A stretch of 64,000 bases of DNA from Paenibacillus turicensis (lineage in GTDB: Bacteria > Bacillota > Bacilli > Paenibacillales > Paenibacillaceae): contig NZ_JAGGKG010000004.1 of assembly GCF_017873435.1 (NCBI RefSeq), positions 124,001 through 188,000 on the forward strand. Reading direction: 5' to 3'. The notes under the pieces were generated by a model. It searched no databases, was not told the DNA's origin, and saw only the letters and a program-made list of their open reading frames with translations. The stretch's first letter is position 1. Each line of letters starts with the position of its first letter. Below are positions 53,663 to 64,000 of the stretch, one piece after another. A program made the position numbers and the translations under genes.

Positions 53663-54553
53663 ATGCAAATTCATTTTAGAAACAACTGCAGTATCGTTAA
53701 CTTTGGTGAGGATTATTATAAAATTAGAGACTTTCTCTTAAAGCTAAACCAACCCAACTTTACATTTGGCAGATGGGATTGGATGGTTACACATAGTGAC
53801 CTCGATCAATCCGCAATAAGTAAAATTGGAGTATGGGAGCATGATTCAGAAATCGTGGCGCTAGCTACATTTGATTGTGAGCTTGGGCAAAGCTACATTT
53901 ATACTCTAGACGGCTTTAAGCATTTAAAGTCAGAAATGTTAGCTTATGCAGAGCAACATTTGTCTACGAAGGAGAAATTTGAGGTTTTAATTTTAGACTC
54001 TGACTATGAGTTTCAAAATATTGCGGCTACTGCTGGCTTTATCGCTTCACAAGGGAAACAAGAAGAGGCACTTTTACCTATAGATTCACATCCATTAAGC
54101 TATAGCTTACCGGATGGCTTTAGAATCACAAGTATGGCAGACAATTATGACTTAACTCAATATGGGAACGTTCTTTGGAGGGGTTTTAACCATGAATTAG
54201 ATGGAGAAGGACCTTTTAATCCCTCCGAGGAGCAGTTAGTTGCTTTGCAAAATGAGATGAAACGCCCTAATGTGAACCTTGACTTGAAAATAGCCGTTGT
54301 GAATACAGACGGGGAGTTTGTAGCCTATTGTGGGATGTGGTACGATCCTCAGTCCCAATATGCCGTCGTTGAACCTGTTGCAACTGATCCAAACTATCGT
54401 AGACTTGGTTTAGCAAAAGCAGCAGTGTTAGAGGGCATTCGGAGATGTGGGGCACTAGGCGCAAAAGAAGCCATCGTTGGCTCAACGCAGCAATTTTATT
54501 ATAGTATTGGTTTCCGCCCTTATCAGACCTCTAGCTGGTGGATAAAAAAGTGA
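53663..54553 (+). CDS. GNAT-family acetyltransferase
   Basis: A 296-residue protein. The C-terminal half (about 150-296) is a GNAT domain: YAVVEPVATDPNYRRLGLAK is the acetyl-CoA loop (R/Q-x-x-G-x-A pattern as RRLGLA) and KEAIVGSTQQFYYSIGFRPY the last strand-helix. The N-terminal half is a diverged second GNAT-like fold (GVWEHDSEIVALATFDCELG). Substrate unknown. RBS region GGGGG is weak. Confidence 0.88.
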   Translation: MQIHFRNNCSIVNFGEDYYKIRDFLLKLNQPNFTFGRWDWMVTHSDLDQSAISKIGVWEHDSEIVALATFDCELGQSYIYTLDGFKHLKSEMLAYAEQHLSTKEKFEVLILDSDYEFQNIAATAGFIASQGKQEEALLPIDSHPLSYSLPDGFRITSMADNYDLTQYGNVLWRGFNHELDGEGPFNPSEEQLVALQNEMKRPNVNLDLKIAVVNTDGEFVAYCGMWYDPQSQYAVVEPVATDPNYRRLGLAKAAVLEGIRRCGALGAKEAIVGSTQQFYYSIGFRPYQTSSWWIKK

Positions 54554-54608
54554 TGAAAGAATCCCTACAAATTACACATCAAATTTTCGAGTAGCTAACA
54601 AGCATAAA

Positions 54609-54655
54609 ACAAGCCTCTAATCCCACTGGCTTAAGGTGGTTTAGAGGCTTCATCA
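54609..54655. terminator. Terminator of bglP (bidirectional)
   Basis: AAGCCTCTAA and TTAGAGGCTT arms between the convergent acetyltransferase and bglP genes. Confidence 0.8.
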
Positions 54656-54689
54656 TCTTCATTTAAACATTAGGCTTTTAAAATATTTT

Positions 54690-56645
<1,956 letters not shown>

Positions 56646-56647
56646 TT

Positions 56648-56727
56648 ATAAAAAAGGCGAAACCATACATTCCAGACCAATTACTTAATCTGAAAGGTGG
56701 TTTCGCCTGCGTTACCAGTAACGATCC
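56648..56727 (-). promoter_or_regulatory. RAT antiterminator and overlapping terminator before bglP
   Basis: On the minus strand a 29-nt RAT (56727-56699) starts GGATCGTTACTGGTAACGCA and ends GGCGAAACC. It shares bases with a terminator, GGCGAAACCA (56656-56665) against TGGTTTCGCC (56698-56707), followed by TTTTTT. LicT binding to the RAT would block terminator formation and allow bglP transcription. Confidence 0.92.
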
Positions 56728-56737
56728 GTTATTTTAT

Positions 56738-57589
56738 TCAAGTTTCTGAATCTGTATCTGTATCCCGATGAGTAACACGATGTACATGAATGGTTAAATA
56801 TAATTTCTCATCATCTGACAGCTCAACCTTTAAATACTTTTCGATTTTAAGCATACAGCTATAAGCCTTTTTATATTTCGACTTGACCTGCTTTAGCAAA
56901 AAATCGTCTAGGGAATTCACTTTCTCCCTCTTATTTAAACGCTGAAAGAAAAATTTTAAGTGGGTTACAAATCGTTCATAGCTGATCGATTTCTCATCAA
57001 TCACAATATTGTAAGAATACTTAATGATATTAAATATATCTTGTATTTTTTCAGCTTGCTTAGCAATATCAGCGATTTTTCCATTGTGGCTGTTCATTTG
57101 TGCATTAATGAAATGCATGGCGATGTTCCCCGCCTCATCCTTGGACAATTGCCTACCTGTCATTTCTTCAATAAATTCAAGCGCTTTGCTTCCTACTGCA
57201 TATTCTTTAGGATAAAACTTCTCAATTTCCCACAATAGCGGATTCACATTGATAAAGCCTTGATCCAAAAGTTTAAATGCATTATTGATATGATCCGTTA
57301 GGGAAACATAAATATAATCGCTCAAATGTACATCTAAAATATTTTTTGCATATTCAATAATGTCATAACATAACTCTACATATTCTGAAGGTACATCCTC
57401 TAGTAGCAATTTGAATTTTTCTGAAGCATCCTTCTGCTTAAGAATAAACACTTTTTCGATTAAATCTTGTTGGACAAGGTCACCTGCACTTTTTTTAAAT
57501 GCAATTCCACGTCCCATCACAACAAATTCATCTTTATTTTTATCCTTTGCTATGATCGCATTATTATTAAACACTTTTTCGATAATCAT
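56738..57589 (-). CDS. licT: BglG/LicT-family transcription antiterminator
   Basis: A 283-residue antiterminator: N-terminal CAT RNA-binding domain (1-56; MIIEKVFNNNAIIAKDKNKD, VVMGRGIAF), then two PRD domains (about 70-170 and 175-283) with the regulatory His in LTDHINNAF, MHFINAQ and YLTIHVHRVTHR. PRDs are phosphorylated by HPr and the partner EII to switch activity. It binds the RAT ahead of bglP and probably its own. RBS AGGGGGG, 7 nt from ATG. licT-bglP form one operon. Confidence 0.95.
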   Translation of the reverse strand: MIIEKVFNNNAIIAKDKNKDEFVVMGRGIAFKKSAGDLVQQDLIEKVFILKQKDASEKFKLLLEDVPSEYVELCYDIIEYAKNILDVHLSDYIYVSLTDHINNAFKLLDQGFINVNPLLWEIEKFYPKEYAVGSKALEFIEEMTGRQLSKDEAGNIAMHFINAQMNSHNGKIADIAKQAEKIQDIFNIIKYSYNIVIDEKSISYERFVTHLKFFFQRLNKREKVNSLDDFLLKQVKSKYKKAYSCMLKIEKYLKVELSDDEKLYLTIHVHRVTHRDTDTDSET

Positions 57590-57688
57590 TTGAGCGCCCC
57601 CCTTTACCTATTATTCGTCTTAAGGATAGGATTTAGACATTGGGCGTAATCACGTTTGCACACCTTCAAAGTCAACTTTAACCAAATG

Positions 57689-57704
57689 ATGAAAACGTAT
57701 ACAT
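57689..57704 (-). promoter_or_regulatory. Candidate cre site inside the licT leader
   Basis: Reads ATGAAAACGTATACAT on the plus strand, a full match to WTGNAANCGNWNNCAW. It lies 100 bp before licT and downstream of RAT2, so it could be a CcpA roadblock. Confidence 0.55.
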
Positions 57705-57810
57705 TGCAATGCGGACAAATAATAATTTTCATCTACTTAGCCATTTACACATCACACACCCCTCGGCAAAATGTTTACCGGTTAAACCTGTACGGCATAT
57801 ATCAGGGATA

Positions 57811-57883
57811 AGAAAAAAGGCAAAACCCAAAACATGTTAGATCTTCAACATGCCCTGGGTTTTGCCTTTTCAGTAACAATCCC
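57811..57883 (-). promoter_or_regulatory. RAT antiterminator and terminator upstream of licT
   Basis: On the minus strand GGGATTGTTACTG (57883-57871) then GGCAAAACCC form a LicT-type RAT. It overlaps a terminator AGGCAAAACCCA (57818-57829) against TGGGTTTTGCCT (57856-57867), then TTTTTTC. It implies that licT is autoregulated. Confidence 0.85.
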
Positions 57884-57924
57884 ACACTTAGATTACCACT
57901 GTTTTTTTTATTTGGCAAGCATAA

Positions 57925-57940
57925 ATGTGTGCGCTTCCAC
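57925..57940 (-). promoter_or_regulatory. Candidate cre site upstream of the licT leader
   Basis: Minus strand GTGGAAGCGCACACAT matches TGNAARCGNNNNCA. It lies about 40 bp upstream of RAT2, near the expected licT promoter. Confidence 0.5.
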
Positions 57941-57996
57941 ATTTTTTTTATAAATAATAAAAACAATGTGAATAGCATACGCTTGTAGGTGTTTTC

Positions 57997-58884
57997 TTAT
58001 TTTACAGTTAACGCCATGAACTCCTCTGTAAAGCATTGAAGTAAAAGCTTTTTTGTTTCAGACATATAATTAGAGTGCCTACTTTGTAGGATACCTATTG
58101 AGATCAAAGGATTTATCAGTTTAACACATAAAATGACTACATCTTGCGGCAGTGGTGTTGATGATAACACAACCCCTACATAATCGTTCTGAGTAATCAT
58201 AGCAGGAATCGCGGAAATTTGACTTATTGAATGAAAAAATGGTGTCTCCTTATAAACCGAAAGTTCTCGTTCTAACTGTAATCTGTATAAGCAATTAGAT
58301 CCCCCCGTCACTAAAGGATATGTAATCAGATCACTCAGTTCTATACCCTCTTCTTTAGTAAGTGGATGATCGCCGTGGACAATAAACTTTATTTCTTCAT
58401 GATATAAATGCTGAAACTGCAACTGAGACATATCCATCGGTTCTCCTGAGATAACAAAATCAAGATTAGGTTTTTCCATTAATTTTTTTGATAGTTCATC
58501 CGTATTTCCAACTACAAAATGACAACTCACCTTTGGCTTATATACACTAAAATTCTTTAATGCATTGGGAAGCACCTTATCAATTAATATTTCACTAATA
58601 CCAATATGGATATTTCCAATTTCCTCTTTTTGTAAGGCTGCGGCTTTTTGTGCAACTGCATACCAATGGTTAATTAGCATGTTTACCTCTTTCGCATAGA
58701 TTTTACCAGATTCCGTTAATTCGGCATCCCATCCTCTTTTAAATAGTGTTAATCCAAGTTCTTTTTCAAGTCGTTGGATCTGATTTGTAACTGTAGATTG
58801 GGCATAGTGTAACTTTTCAGCTGCTTTGGAGAAAGTTCCTTCCTCAATAATTGTACGGAACGTGATTAATTCCTTTAAATCCAT
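57997..58884 (-). CDS. LysR-family transcriptional regulator
   Basis: About 295 residues: N-terminal winged helix (MDLKELITFRTIIEEGTFSK, LHYAQSTVTNQIQRLEKELG) and a two-lobed ligand domain (about 90-290; IHIGISEILIDKVLPNALKN, DFVISGEPMD, LVTGGSNCLYR). The frame begins with ATG 58899, but that codon lies in the RBS (GGAG), so ATG 58884 is the start. It is divergent from the tautomerase/CMD pair and probably controls it. Confidence 0.92.
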   Translation of the reverse strand: MDLKELITFRTIIEEGTFSKAAEKLHYAQSTVTNQIQRLEKELGLTLFKRGWDAELTESGKIYAKEVNMLINHWYAVAQKAAALQKEEIGNIHIGISEILIDKVLPNALKNFSVYKPKVSCHFVVGNTDELSKKLMEKPNLDFVISGEPMDMSQLQFQHLYHEEIKFIVHGDHPLTKEEGIELSDLITYPLVTGGSNCLYRLQLERELSVYKETPFFHSISQISAIPAMITQNDYVGVVLSSTPLPQDVVILCVKLINPLISIGILQSRHSNYMSETKKLLLQCFTEEFMALTVK

Positions 58885-58994
58885 AATATTAATCTCCATC
58901 TATAATTTCGATAATGTTGTGCACTATATTCAATTATACAAATAAACATATGTACTATACAATTCAACTATAAAAACAGAAGGAGGTATGTGTT

Positions 58995-59402
58995 ATGCCC
59001 TTTGTACGAGTGGATTACATGAAAGGTCAGTATACTAAGGAGCAGTTAGGTAGCATTAGTAAAACTATACAAAGCGTTCTAATTGAACAATTCAATGTTC
59101 CATCTAAAGATTACTTTCAAATTTATCAGAAACATGAAGATTTTGAATTTTATTATGACCCTGAATACTTCAATGTTGCCAGAACAGACAAGCTTTTATA
59201 CATCTACGTGACATTAGCCCCTGGAAGGTCTCAACTCAAAAAGCTTGAATTTTATCAAAAGCTTTCCTGCCTTTTATCTACTACATGTAGCATCAGACAA
59301 GAAGATGTATTTATTATGTTGGTAGAATCTGAACGTGAAAACTGGTCCTTTGGCAATGGGCTTGCGCAAGCTTTTGAGCTAAATAACGGAGGAGTACAAT
59401 GA
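58995..59402 (+). CDS. Tautomerase-superfamily protein
   Basis: A 135-residue protein with the catalytic Pro directly after the start Met (MPFVRVDYMKGQYTKEQLGS) and the beta-alpha-beta repeat of the 4-OT/MSAD group; double length (two modules, NVARTDKLLYIYVTLAPGRS begins the second). Close relatives are malonate semialdehyde decarboxylase-like or cis-CaaD-like. Start RBS GAAGGAGG. Its stop overlaps the start of the CMD gene by 4 bp, so they are coupled. Aromatic or carbonyl degradation is likely; substrate unknown. Confidence 0.88.
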   Translation: MPFVRVDYMKGQYTKEQLGSISKTIQSVLIEQFNVPSKDYFQIYQKHEDFEFYYDPEYFNVARTDKLLYIYVTLAPGRSQLKKLEFYQKLSCLLSTTCSIRQEDVFIMLVESERENWSFGNGLAQAFELNNGGVQ

Positions 59403-59722
59403 AAAACAAAAAAATCACCTCTACTGCAAGAGCGAATTTTGGAGAGTTCGCACCTGCATTTGTAGCATATACCGAAAATATATTATTTGGAGATGTATGG
59501 CGTAGAGGAAATTTACCACTACGAGAACGAAGTCTTATTACACTAAGCACATTAATCGCAGGCGAACACACGAATCAGCTTCCTTACCATTTAAAGTTAG
59601 CTAGAGAAAATGGTATATCACAGGAAGAAATCGTTGAAGTGATCACACATCTTGCGTTCTACGTAGGTTGGCCACGCGCCGCAACGGCTCTAAAAATAGC
59701 AAAGGATATGTGTAGTGAATAA
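59399..59722 (+). CDS. Carboxymuconolactone decarboxylase-family protein
   Basis: A 107-residue all-helical CMD protein: FAPAFVAYTENILFGDVWRR, LPLRERSLITLSTLIAGEHT and EEIVEVITHLAFYVGWPRAA. The AhpD-type CxxC motif is absent, so it is a CMD-like rather than a peroxidase-type member. RBS GGAGG lies in the end of the tautomerase gene. Confidence 0.9.
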   Translation: MKNKKITSTARANFGEFAPAFVAYTENILFGDVWRRGNLPLRERSLITLSTLIAGEHTNQLPYHLKLARENGISQEEIVEVITHLAFYVGWPRAATALKIAKDMCSE

Positions 59723-59738
59723 CTTGCCTCCACATACA

Positions 59739-59760
59739 GGGGAGAATGGTTATTCTCCCC
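59739..59760 (+). terminator. Strong hairpin after the CMD gene
   Basis: GGGGAGAAT-ggtt-ATTCTCCCC, 9-bp stem, no U-run; likely end of the tautomerase operon or a stability hairpin. Confidence 0.5.
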
Positions 59761-59770
59761 CACTCTACCT

Positions 59771-61750
59771 CTATCTTTTGTATAAATTTTGTGAAAATAA
59801 ATCAATAAGCACAGCTGCTTCTTGCTTCAGCAAATAGTTTTTCGCTAAGTAATCAACTCCATCTGCTGTTTCGTTCACATCGGGTCCATACATTTTACGT
59901 CCTACTACATATTGAACTGCTTCATTTGCCCACGGTGATACTTCACCTTGGAGCTTCGCTTCTACAGGAGTAGCCCCCAATCCATACTTAACTAGCTTCC
60001 ACAATATTGTAGCTGCTTGCTCACGAGTTAAGACTTCATCTGGTCTAAATGTTCCATCAGAGAAACCAGATACAATACCAGCTTCAATCGCGGTCTGAAT
60101 TGCTGCTTCATTTCGATTACCTATTGTATCTTCAAATGAAGACGGACTTACAGACAAGGGGAAATCAGTTAATCTGAGTAGCAGTGCAATAAAATCTCCT
60201 CTACTCATAGGTTTCTCTGGCTGAAACAGACTAGAATCAGAAGCAAACAATCCCATCTGTGTCAGGTTATAAATATAATTAGCATAGGGATAATTTGTTG
60301 GAACATCATCATACAAAATTGGTGTTGGCATCTTTTGTGACCAACTGCCTGGTTTGTTATAGAAAAAATACATATTTCCTGTTTTATTACCTTTAAACCC
60401 CGCAGGCGTACCATTGCTGTCATAAAATAAATGATCATCTGCCCAAGTAAGCACATGCTTCCCTAATGGGCTAGTAACGATAAGTGTACCCTGTTCAACG
60501 TTTGCTTTAATATCATATCGCCATGCTGGAAATCGTAAATCCTTGTACATGCCTTCATAGCTCAGCAAAACTCCTTTTGTTGGCTTCGTAATTACAGAGG
60601 GTGGAGCCTGACTGTCCTTGGCAGGGAAATATCGATTCATAAATTGCTGAAGGAACAACTGACGCAAATTACCTTGATCTCGGTTTAACACGATGAAGAT
60701 ACCTACATTTTCCTCAGGCATTAACCACAAGCTGGTGTGGAATCCTGGCAAATCTCCGCCTTTCTCTACTACATTGTATCCATTGTATAAATGTGGATAT
60801 GAAGCTTCCAGTCCATAGCCACTACCTGCAATAGCAGGATTTATTGATACGCTATTCTTTTGCATTTGCTGTAGTGAAGTTTTACTGAGTATCGATGAAC
60901 CTGGTCTGCCCTGAAGCTCCCCACCATTAAGAACGGCTAAAAGTAATTGCGCCACATCGTTCCCAGTAGAAAACATCCCCCCTTCGGGTAAGCTGTCAGG
61001 AATATTAGGCATCTGTGGTAACGGATTAAGCATGGCATCGTATGGAGTGGCAAGATTGGTTTTCACTTCCTCATTCATCAGAACATAACTTTGTTCCATA
61101 CCAAGCGGCTTAAATAGGTGCTGCAACATATACGCCTCAAAAGACAGGCCACTTCTTTGTTCAATTAAGTAACCTAATAATGCAAATCCGTAATTGTTAT
61201 ATTTATAAGCTTCTCCAGGTTTAAGCACAACACTTGGCTTTGTTTGTTTTACATATTCCTCTAAGGTGTAGGTTTTCCCCCGAACCGCTGAGCGACCGAG
61301 ATCAAAGCCTGATGTATTTGTCATTAAATGCTTAGCAGTTAGCGGAGCACCCGTAGTATTTTCAATACCTAATTGAGGTAAATACTGTCCTATGTCTTGA
61401 TCTAAATCAATCTGCTGCTTTTCTGCTAGTTGCATAACCCCAATCGAGGTGAGAAACTTAGATACAGATGCTAGCCGAAATATTGTCTTTTCAGCATCAA
61501 ACGGGGTTTTATTTTCAACATCCGCATAGCCATATCCCTCATTAAGTATGATCTTGTTGTCCTTCACAATAACAACTCCAGCACCCGCTAGTTGGTCTTT
61601 TACCTCTTGTTGTTTAAAAAAGTTATCAGAAAATTTCACCACATTCTCTTTATTCAAATCAACTGGTATTTGACTTTCTGATCCTACAGCTAAAAGGGGT
61701 GACGTGGTTAACAGTATTGTACTGAGTGCAAGTATAACTAACTTTTTCAT
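59771..61750 (-). CDS. Serine hydrolase (class C beta-lactamase/PBP fold) with S-layer homology domains
   Basis: About 659 residues. Start ATG 61750 follows AAAGGAG and begins a signal peptide (MKKLVILALSTILLTTSPLLA); an upstream frame to 61816 has no export signal. The beta-lactamase-like domain (about 45-380) has the SxxK motif in ASVSKFLTS, YxN in YKYNNYGFAL, and a KTG-like EKGGDLPGF. A linker sandwich (about 400-510) and three SLH-type modules (about 515-659; NLTQMGLFASDSSLFQPEKP, GIVSGFSDGTFRPDEVLTRE) anchor it to secondary wall polymer. Peptidase or esterase activity on wall peptides is likely; drug hydrolysis is not implied. Confidence 0.88.
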   Translation of the reverse strand: MKKLVILALSTILLTTSPLLAVGSESQIPVDLNKENVVKFSDNFFKQQEVKDQLAGAGVVIVKDNKIILNEGYGYADVENKTPFDAEKTIFRLASVSKFLTSIGVMQLAEKQQIDLDQDIGQYLPQLGIENTTGAPLTAKHLMTNTSGFDLGRSAVRGKTYTLEEYVKQTKPSVVLKPGEAYKYNNYGFALLGYLIEQRSGLSFEAYMLQHLFKPLGMEQSYVLMNEEVKTNLATPYDAMLNPLPQMPNIPDSLPEGGMFSTGNDVAQLLLAVLNGGELQGRPGSSILSKTSLQQMQKNSVSINPAIAGSGYGLEASYPHLYNGYNVVEKGGDLPGFHTSLWLMPEENVGIFIVLNRDQGNLRQLFLQQFMNRYFPAKDSQAPPSVITKPTKGVLLSYEGMYKDLRFPAWRYDIKANVEQGTLIVTSPLGKHVLTWADDHLFYDSNGTPAGFKGNKTGNMYFFYNKPGSWSQKMPTPILYDDVPTNYPYANYIYNLTQMGLFASDSSLFQPEKPMSRGDFIALLLRLTDFPLSVSPSSFEDTIGNRNEAAIQTAIEAGIVSGFSDGTFRPDEVLTREQAATILWKLVKYGLGATPVEAKLQGEVSPWANEAVQYVVGRKMYGPDVNETADGVDYLAKNYLLKQEAAVLIDLFSQNLYKR

Positions 61751-61837
61751 TTCAATCTCCTTTGCAGTGATTTTGTTTAATCTTACAAAGGAAATACTTA
61801 ATTGATCTTTATGCATTTCTTAATTCATTCTTAATTG

Positions 61838-63145
61838 TTATCCTCCCACTCGTACTCCCAACTTTTTTCCTCTTTCCTTTAATGTGCTCACTACTTGTAT
61901 CACTGCCATAACAACAGAGAACATAATCAAAATCGTTACGGACACCATCGGTGAGGTGGTGCTAGCCACTGTAACAAAAACTAACGTAGATAACGGGGCA
62001 ATGCCAACAAGTATCGTGTTAATGATCCCAATTGAGGTCGCTAAGTTTTCTCTAGCTACAGCACCTACAATCCATGCGGAGAGCTTCGGGATCGATACCC
62101 CAACTAAAAATCCAACAGGTATTAGAAATACACATATCATATAAATGTTTTGTAGAAATAAGGTTAGAAAAAAGCCAGTTAATGCAATGAGACAGTTAAA
62201 GGTAATGCTTTGGAGCCTATAATTTTTAAGCAATGGTACGCCAAACACACCACCTATAGACATACTTACCGTGATAACAGCACCAACAATTGTGACAGTT
62301 AAACTATAAGAAAAAATGATTAAATTCACATTGCCAGCAATCATCATTTGCAAAATAGGTGTAATACTAGATAACGCTGTGTTAAGCATTAAAATCGAGA
62401 TGATGATCGGTAGCAGTTGCTTTTCTTGTTTTAAATAAGTGAAGCTTTGCTTTAACGCTGAAAGGTATCCGGTAGATGACACCGACTCGTCGGATTGGGC
62501 TAATTGTGCTGATTGCTTAGTCGATTGAGCTGATTGTGAAACTTGTCTTTTATACAGTGATGCATTGGTTTTGAAAAATAATAACAAAATGAGCACCGAT
62601 ATAAAAAAGGTTGAAGCATTGATAAAGGCTAATTGAGAATAAGAAGCGATAAATAATAAGCTAACCCCAATAAATTGAGCAATTAAGCCAACAATTTGGC
62701 CAATCCCTGTCATAAATCCTGATGCAATCGGGTAATCCTTTTCTCCAGTCACTTCTACTGTTAAGGGTGTTGTTAAGCCACTGGAGTAGCTCCCTAATGT
62801 ATCAGATATAAAATTTAAGATGACCGCAATGATTAAAATACTCCACTGAGATAGCTGGAGCGTAAAGGTCAAACCAATAATGAGATACATAAAGCTACGG
62901 GCTATACCTGAGATTAACAAGTATCGACCTCGATTTACGGTAGAATCCGCCTTATACCCTGTAAAGGTAGATAACAAGGGCGGAAATAATTCTGAGATTG
63001 ACACTAAACCAATTGCAAGGTTGGCTTGCTCAAATGTACTTACAAATGTAATTAAAGCCAAATAATACAGCTTATCACCAAAAACAGAAAAAATATTGGC
63101 TAAAGACAGTTTTCTAAAGCTAGCATTTCTTAAAAATAAATGCAT
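61838..63145 (-). CDS. MFS transporter (macrolide-efflux-like)
   Basis: About 435 residues with twelve membrane segments; motifs FRKLSLANIFSVFGDKLYYL and GYKADSTVNRGRYLLISGIA resemble the MFS_3/Mef efflux group. The open frame reaches 63244, but ATG 63145 follows GGGGA by 6 nt and begins right at the transporter (MHLFLRNASFRKLSLAN); the extra N-terminus is unlike the family. Probable drug or metabolite export. Divergent from an Rgg-like gene; the SLH hydrolase gene follows 87 bp downstream. Confidence 0.85.
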   Translation of the reverse strand: MHLFLRNASFRKLSLANIFSVFGDKLYYLALITFVSTFEQANLAIGLVSISELFPPLLSTFTGYKADSTVNRGRYLLISGIARSFMYLIIGLTFTLQLSQWSILIIAVILNFISDTLGSYSSGLTTPLTVEVTGEKDYPIASGFMTGIGQIVGLIAQFIGVSLLFIASYSQLAFINASTFFISVLILLLFFKTNASLYKRQVSQSAQSTKQSAQLAQSDESVSSTGYLSALKQSFTYLKQEKQLLPIIISILMLNTALSSITPILQMMIAGNVNLIIFSYSLTVTIVGAVITVSMSIGGVFGVPLLKNYRLQSITFNCLIALTGFFLTLFLQNIYMICVFLIPVGFLVGVSIPKLSAWIVGAVARENLATSIGIINTILVGIAPLSTLVFVTVASTTSPMVSVTILIMFSVVMAVIQVVSTLKERGKKLGVRVGG

Positions 63146-63307
63146 CATCATTCCCCATTTCCATTTCATTCTCGTTTTTTTAAAATTAACATCAACCGAT
63201 GAACCTGTGATATTATTTTCGTATACGAAAATCATGAAATTCATGCTAGAAAATAGAGAACATCAGACGGGAACTACTGGGGACACGACCTAAAATGGAG
63301 GATTACG

Positions 63308-64000
63308 ATGGAGATTGGGAAGGCATTAAAGCATTTTAGAACGTTAAAAAATTTACGGCAAGTGGACTTTGCACAAGGGGTTGTTTCTGTTCCTTTTTAT
63401 TCTAAAGTGGAGCATGGGGAGCACCGTATTAGTGCAGAGGATTTATTTGAAATCTTGAGTAAAAATGAGATTCCCATCGAGACGTTTATGAACACACTTG
63501 CCTCCTACCAGGTCGAGGATCATGAAGCACAGATGCGCCAACTCATATATCAGCATTTCTATAATGGAGACATTAAGGCGTTAAAGAAGCTACTAACGGA
63601 CAATCAACTCACTAGCCTTGTTAACCCATCCTTATGGATTGCTCAACTAAAAACGACGATTGCGAATTTAGAAGGGACATTTACACAATTAGAGCAGGTC
63701 GAAATTGACCTTATTTACGAAGAGATTATACGTATAGAATCGTGGACACCCTACTCGCTGATGTTATTTGCCAACACGTTATATTTATTTCCTTTTGAAC
63801 GAGCAACTTTATTGATTCAAACCATCCTACGTCCTAAAGCATTACAGCGCTTAAATAAAGATAACCGAAGCAAGCAAATTATTTTAACGATTTGTTTAAA
63901 CTATATTGCCGCATGTATTAAGCATCATAAACAAAATGAAATAAAACAGCCCTTGCAAGTATTGAGGGATGCCCCCAACCTTCCTGAGCTGTTTTTTTAT
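63308..64000 (+). CDS. Rgg/GadR/MutR-like transcriptional regulator, 3' end outside the window
   Basis: ATG 63308 follows TGGAGGA and the frame is open to the edge (231 codons). An N-terminal XRE helix-turn-helix (MEIGKALKHFRTLKNLRQVD, FYSKVEHGEHRISAEDLFEI) is followed by helical repeats (QLIYQHFYNGDIKALKKLLT, SLWIAQLKTTIANLEGTFTQ) of the type that bind signal peptides in Rgg proteins. Full length is usually about 280-300 residues. It is divergent from the MFS gene. Confidence 0.85.
   Translation, partial: MEIGKALKHFRTLKNLRQVDFAQGVVSVPFYSKVEHGEHRISAEDLFEILSKNEIPIETFMNTLASYQVEDHEAQMRQLIYQHFYNGDIKALKKLLTDNQLTSLVNPSLWIAQLKTTIANLEGTFTQLEQVEIDLIYEEIIRIESWTPYSLMLFANTLYLFPFERATLLIQTILRPKALQRLNKDNRSKQIILTICLNYIAACIKHHKQNEIKQPLQVLRDAPNLPELFFY

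Noticed and set aside
59771..61750. Resistance beta-lactamase
   Set aside because: The fold is class C-like, but SLH anchoring and a D-aminopeptidase/esterase-like motif set fit a surface hydrolase; no evidence of drug hydrolysis.

Overview
The window is chromosomal DNA of a low-GC, Gram-positive Bacillales bacterium, most likely Paenibacillus or a close relative. Pointers are the xynD-type arabinofuranohydrolase with a CBM36 tail, a GH30_8 glucuronoxylanase, a PL10 pectate lyase, a YesM/YesN two-component system beside a CUT1 sugar importer, S-layer homology domains, LicT/RAT antitermination, CcpA-type cre sites and strong AAGGAGG ribosome-binding sites. I saw no rRNA, tRNA, cas gene, transposase or integrase. 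Genus assignment is inference; no 16S or marker search could be run. LAYOUT: 1-13670 is a plant cell-wall (arabinoxylan) locus, all on the minus strand: xynC (cut by the window edge), a GH43 xylosidase/arabinofuranosidase, xynD, a CE4 deacetylase, a CE1 esterase, two ABC permeases, a solute-binding lipoprotein, and a YesN-like regulator with a YesM-like kinase. The secreted enzymes cut and debranch xylan, the ABC system imports oligomers (its ATPase must lie elsewhere), the intracellular esterases deacylate them, and YesMN plus cre sites give induction and catabolite control. 14115-22514 holds a MerR regulator, then an MFP/FtsX/ATPase efflux module with its own kinase, regulator and a membrane-anchored propeller protein, then an orphan ECF sigma factor. 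22650-26248 holds two paralogous proteins made of about 13 and 36 copies of a 14-residue SHAEG-type head repeat, each ending in a phage-type self-cleaving chaperone domain; they are the most unusual genes here. 26421-34383 has a DUF1349 protein, a PL10 pectate lyase, a translationally coupled membrane protein/Imm26-like pair, and a large protein with a C-terminal TerD-type domain. 34520-45315 is a series of small metabolic units, several with a divergent or adjacent regulator (MerR-SDR, HxlR-luciferase-like monooxygenase/FMN reductase, MerR-aldo/keto reductase) plus an exported fumarate-reductase-like flavoprotein. 45380-45780 is a cas-less, decaying type I-C CRISPR mini-array. 45841-54553 has VanZ, a GntR/ABC (YtrABC-like) operon with a clear operator, a YkuE-like phosphoesterase, and a small Mor-like HTH gene behind an apparent leader-peptide/attenuator region. 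54690-57883 is a licT-bglP operon with two RAT/terminator switches. 57997-59722 is a LysR regulator divergent from a tautomerase/carboxymuconolactone-decarboxylase pair. 59771-63145 is an SLH-anchored serine hydrolase and an MFS exporter, divergent from an Rgg-like regulator cut by the right edge. Two dispersed hairpin-repeat families (called R1 and R2 here) sit in intergenic gaps. Candidates for a new system are the SHAEG/IMC pair, the leader region at 53070-53250, and the TerD-like gene with its membrane/Imm26-like neighbours.
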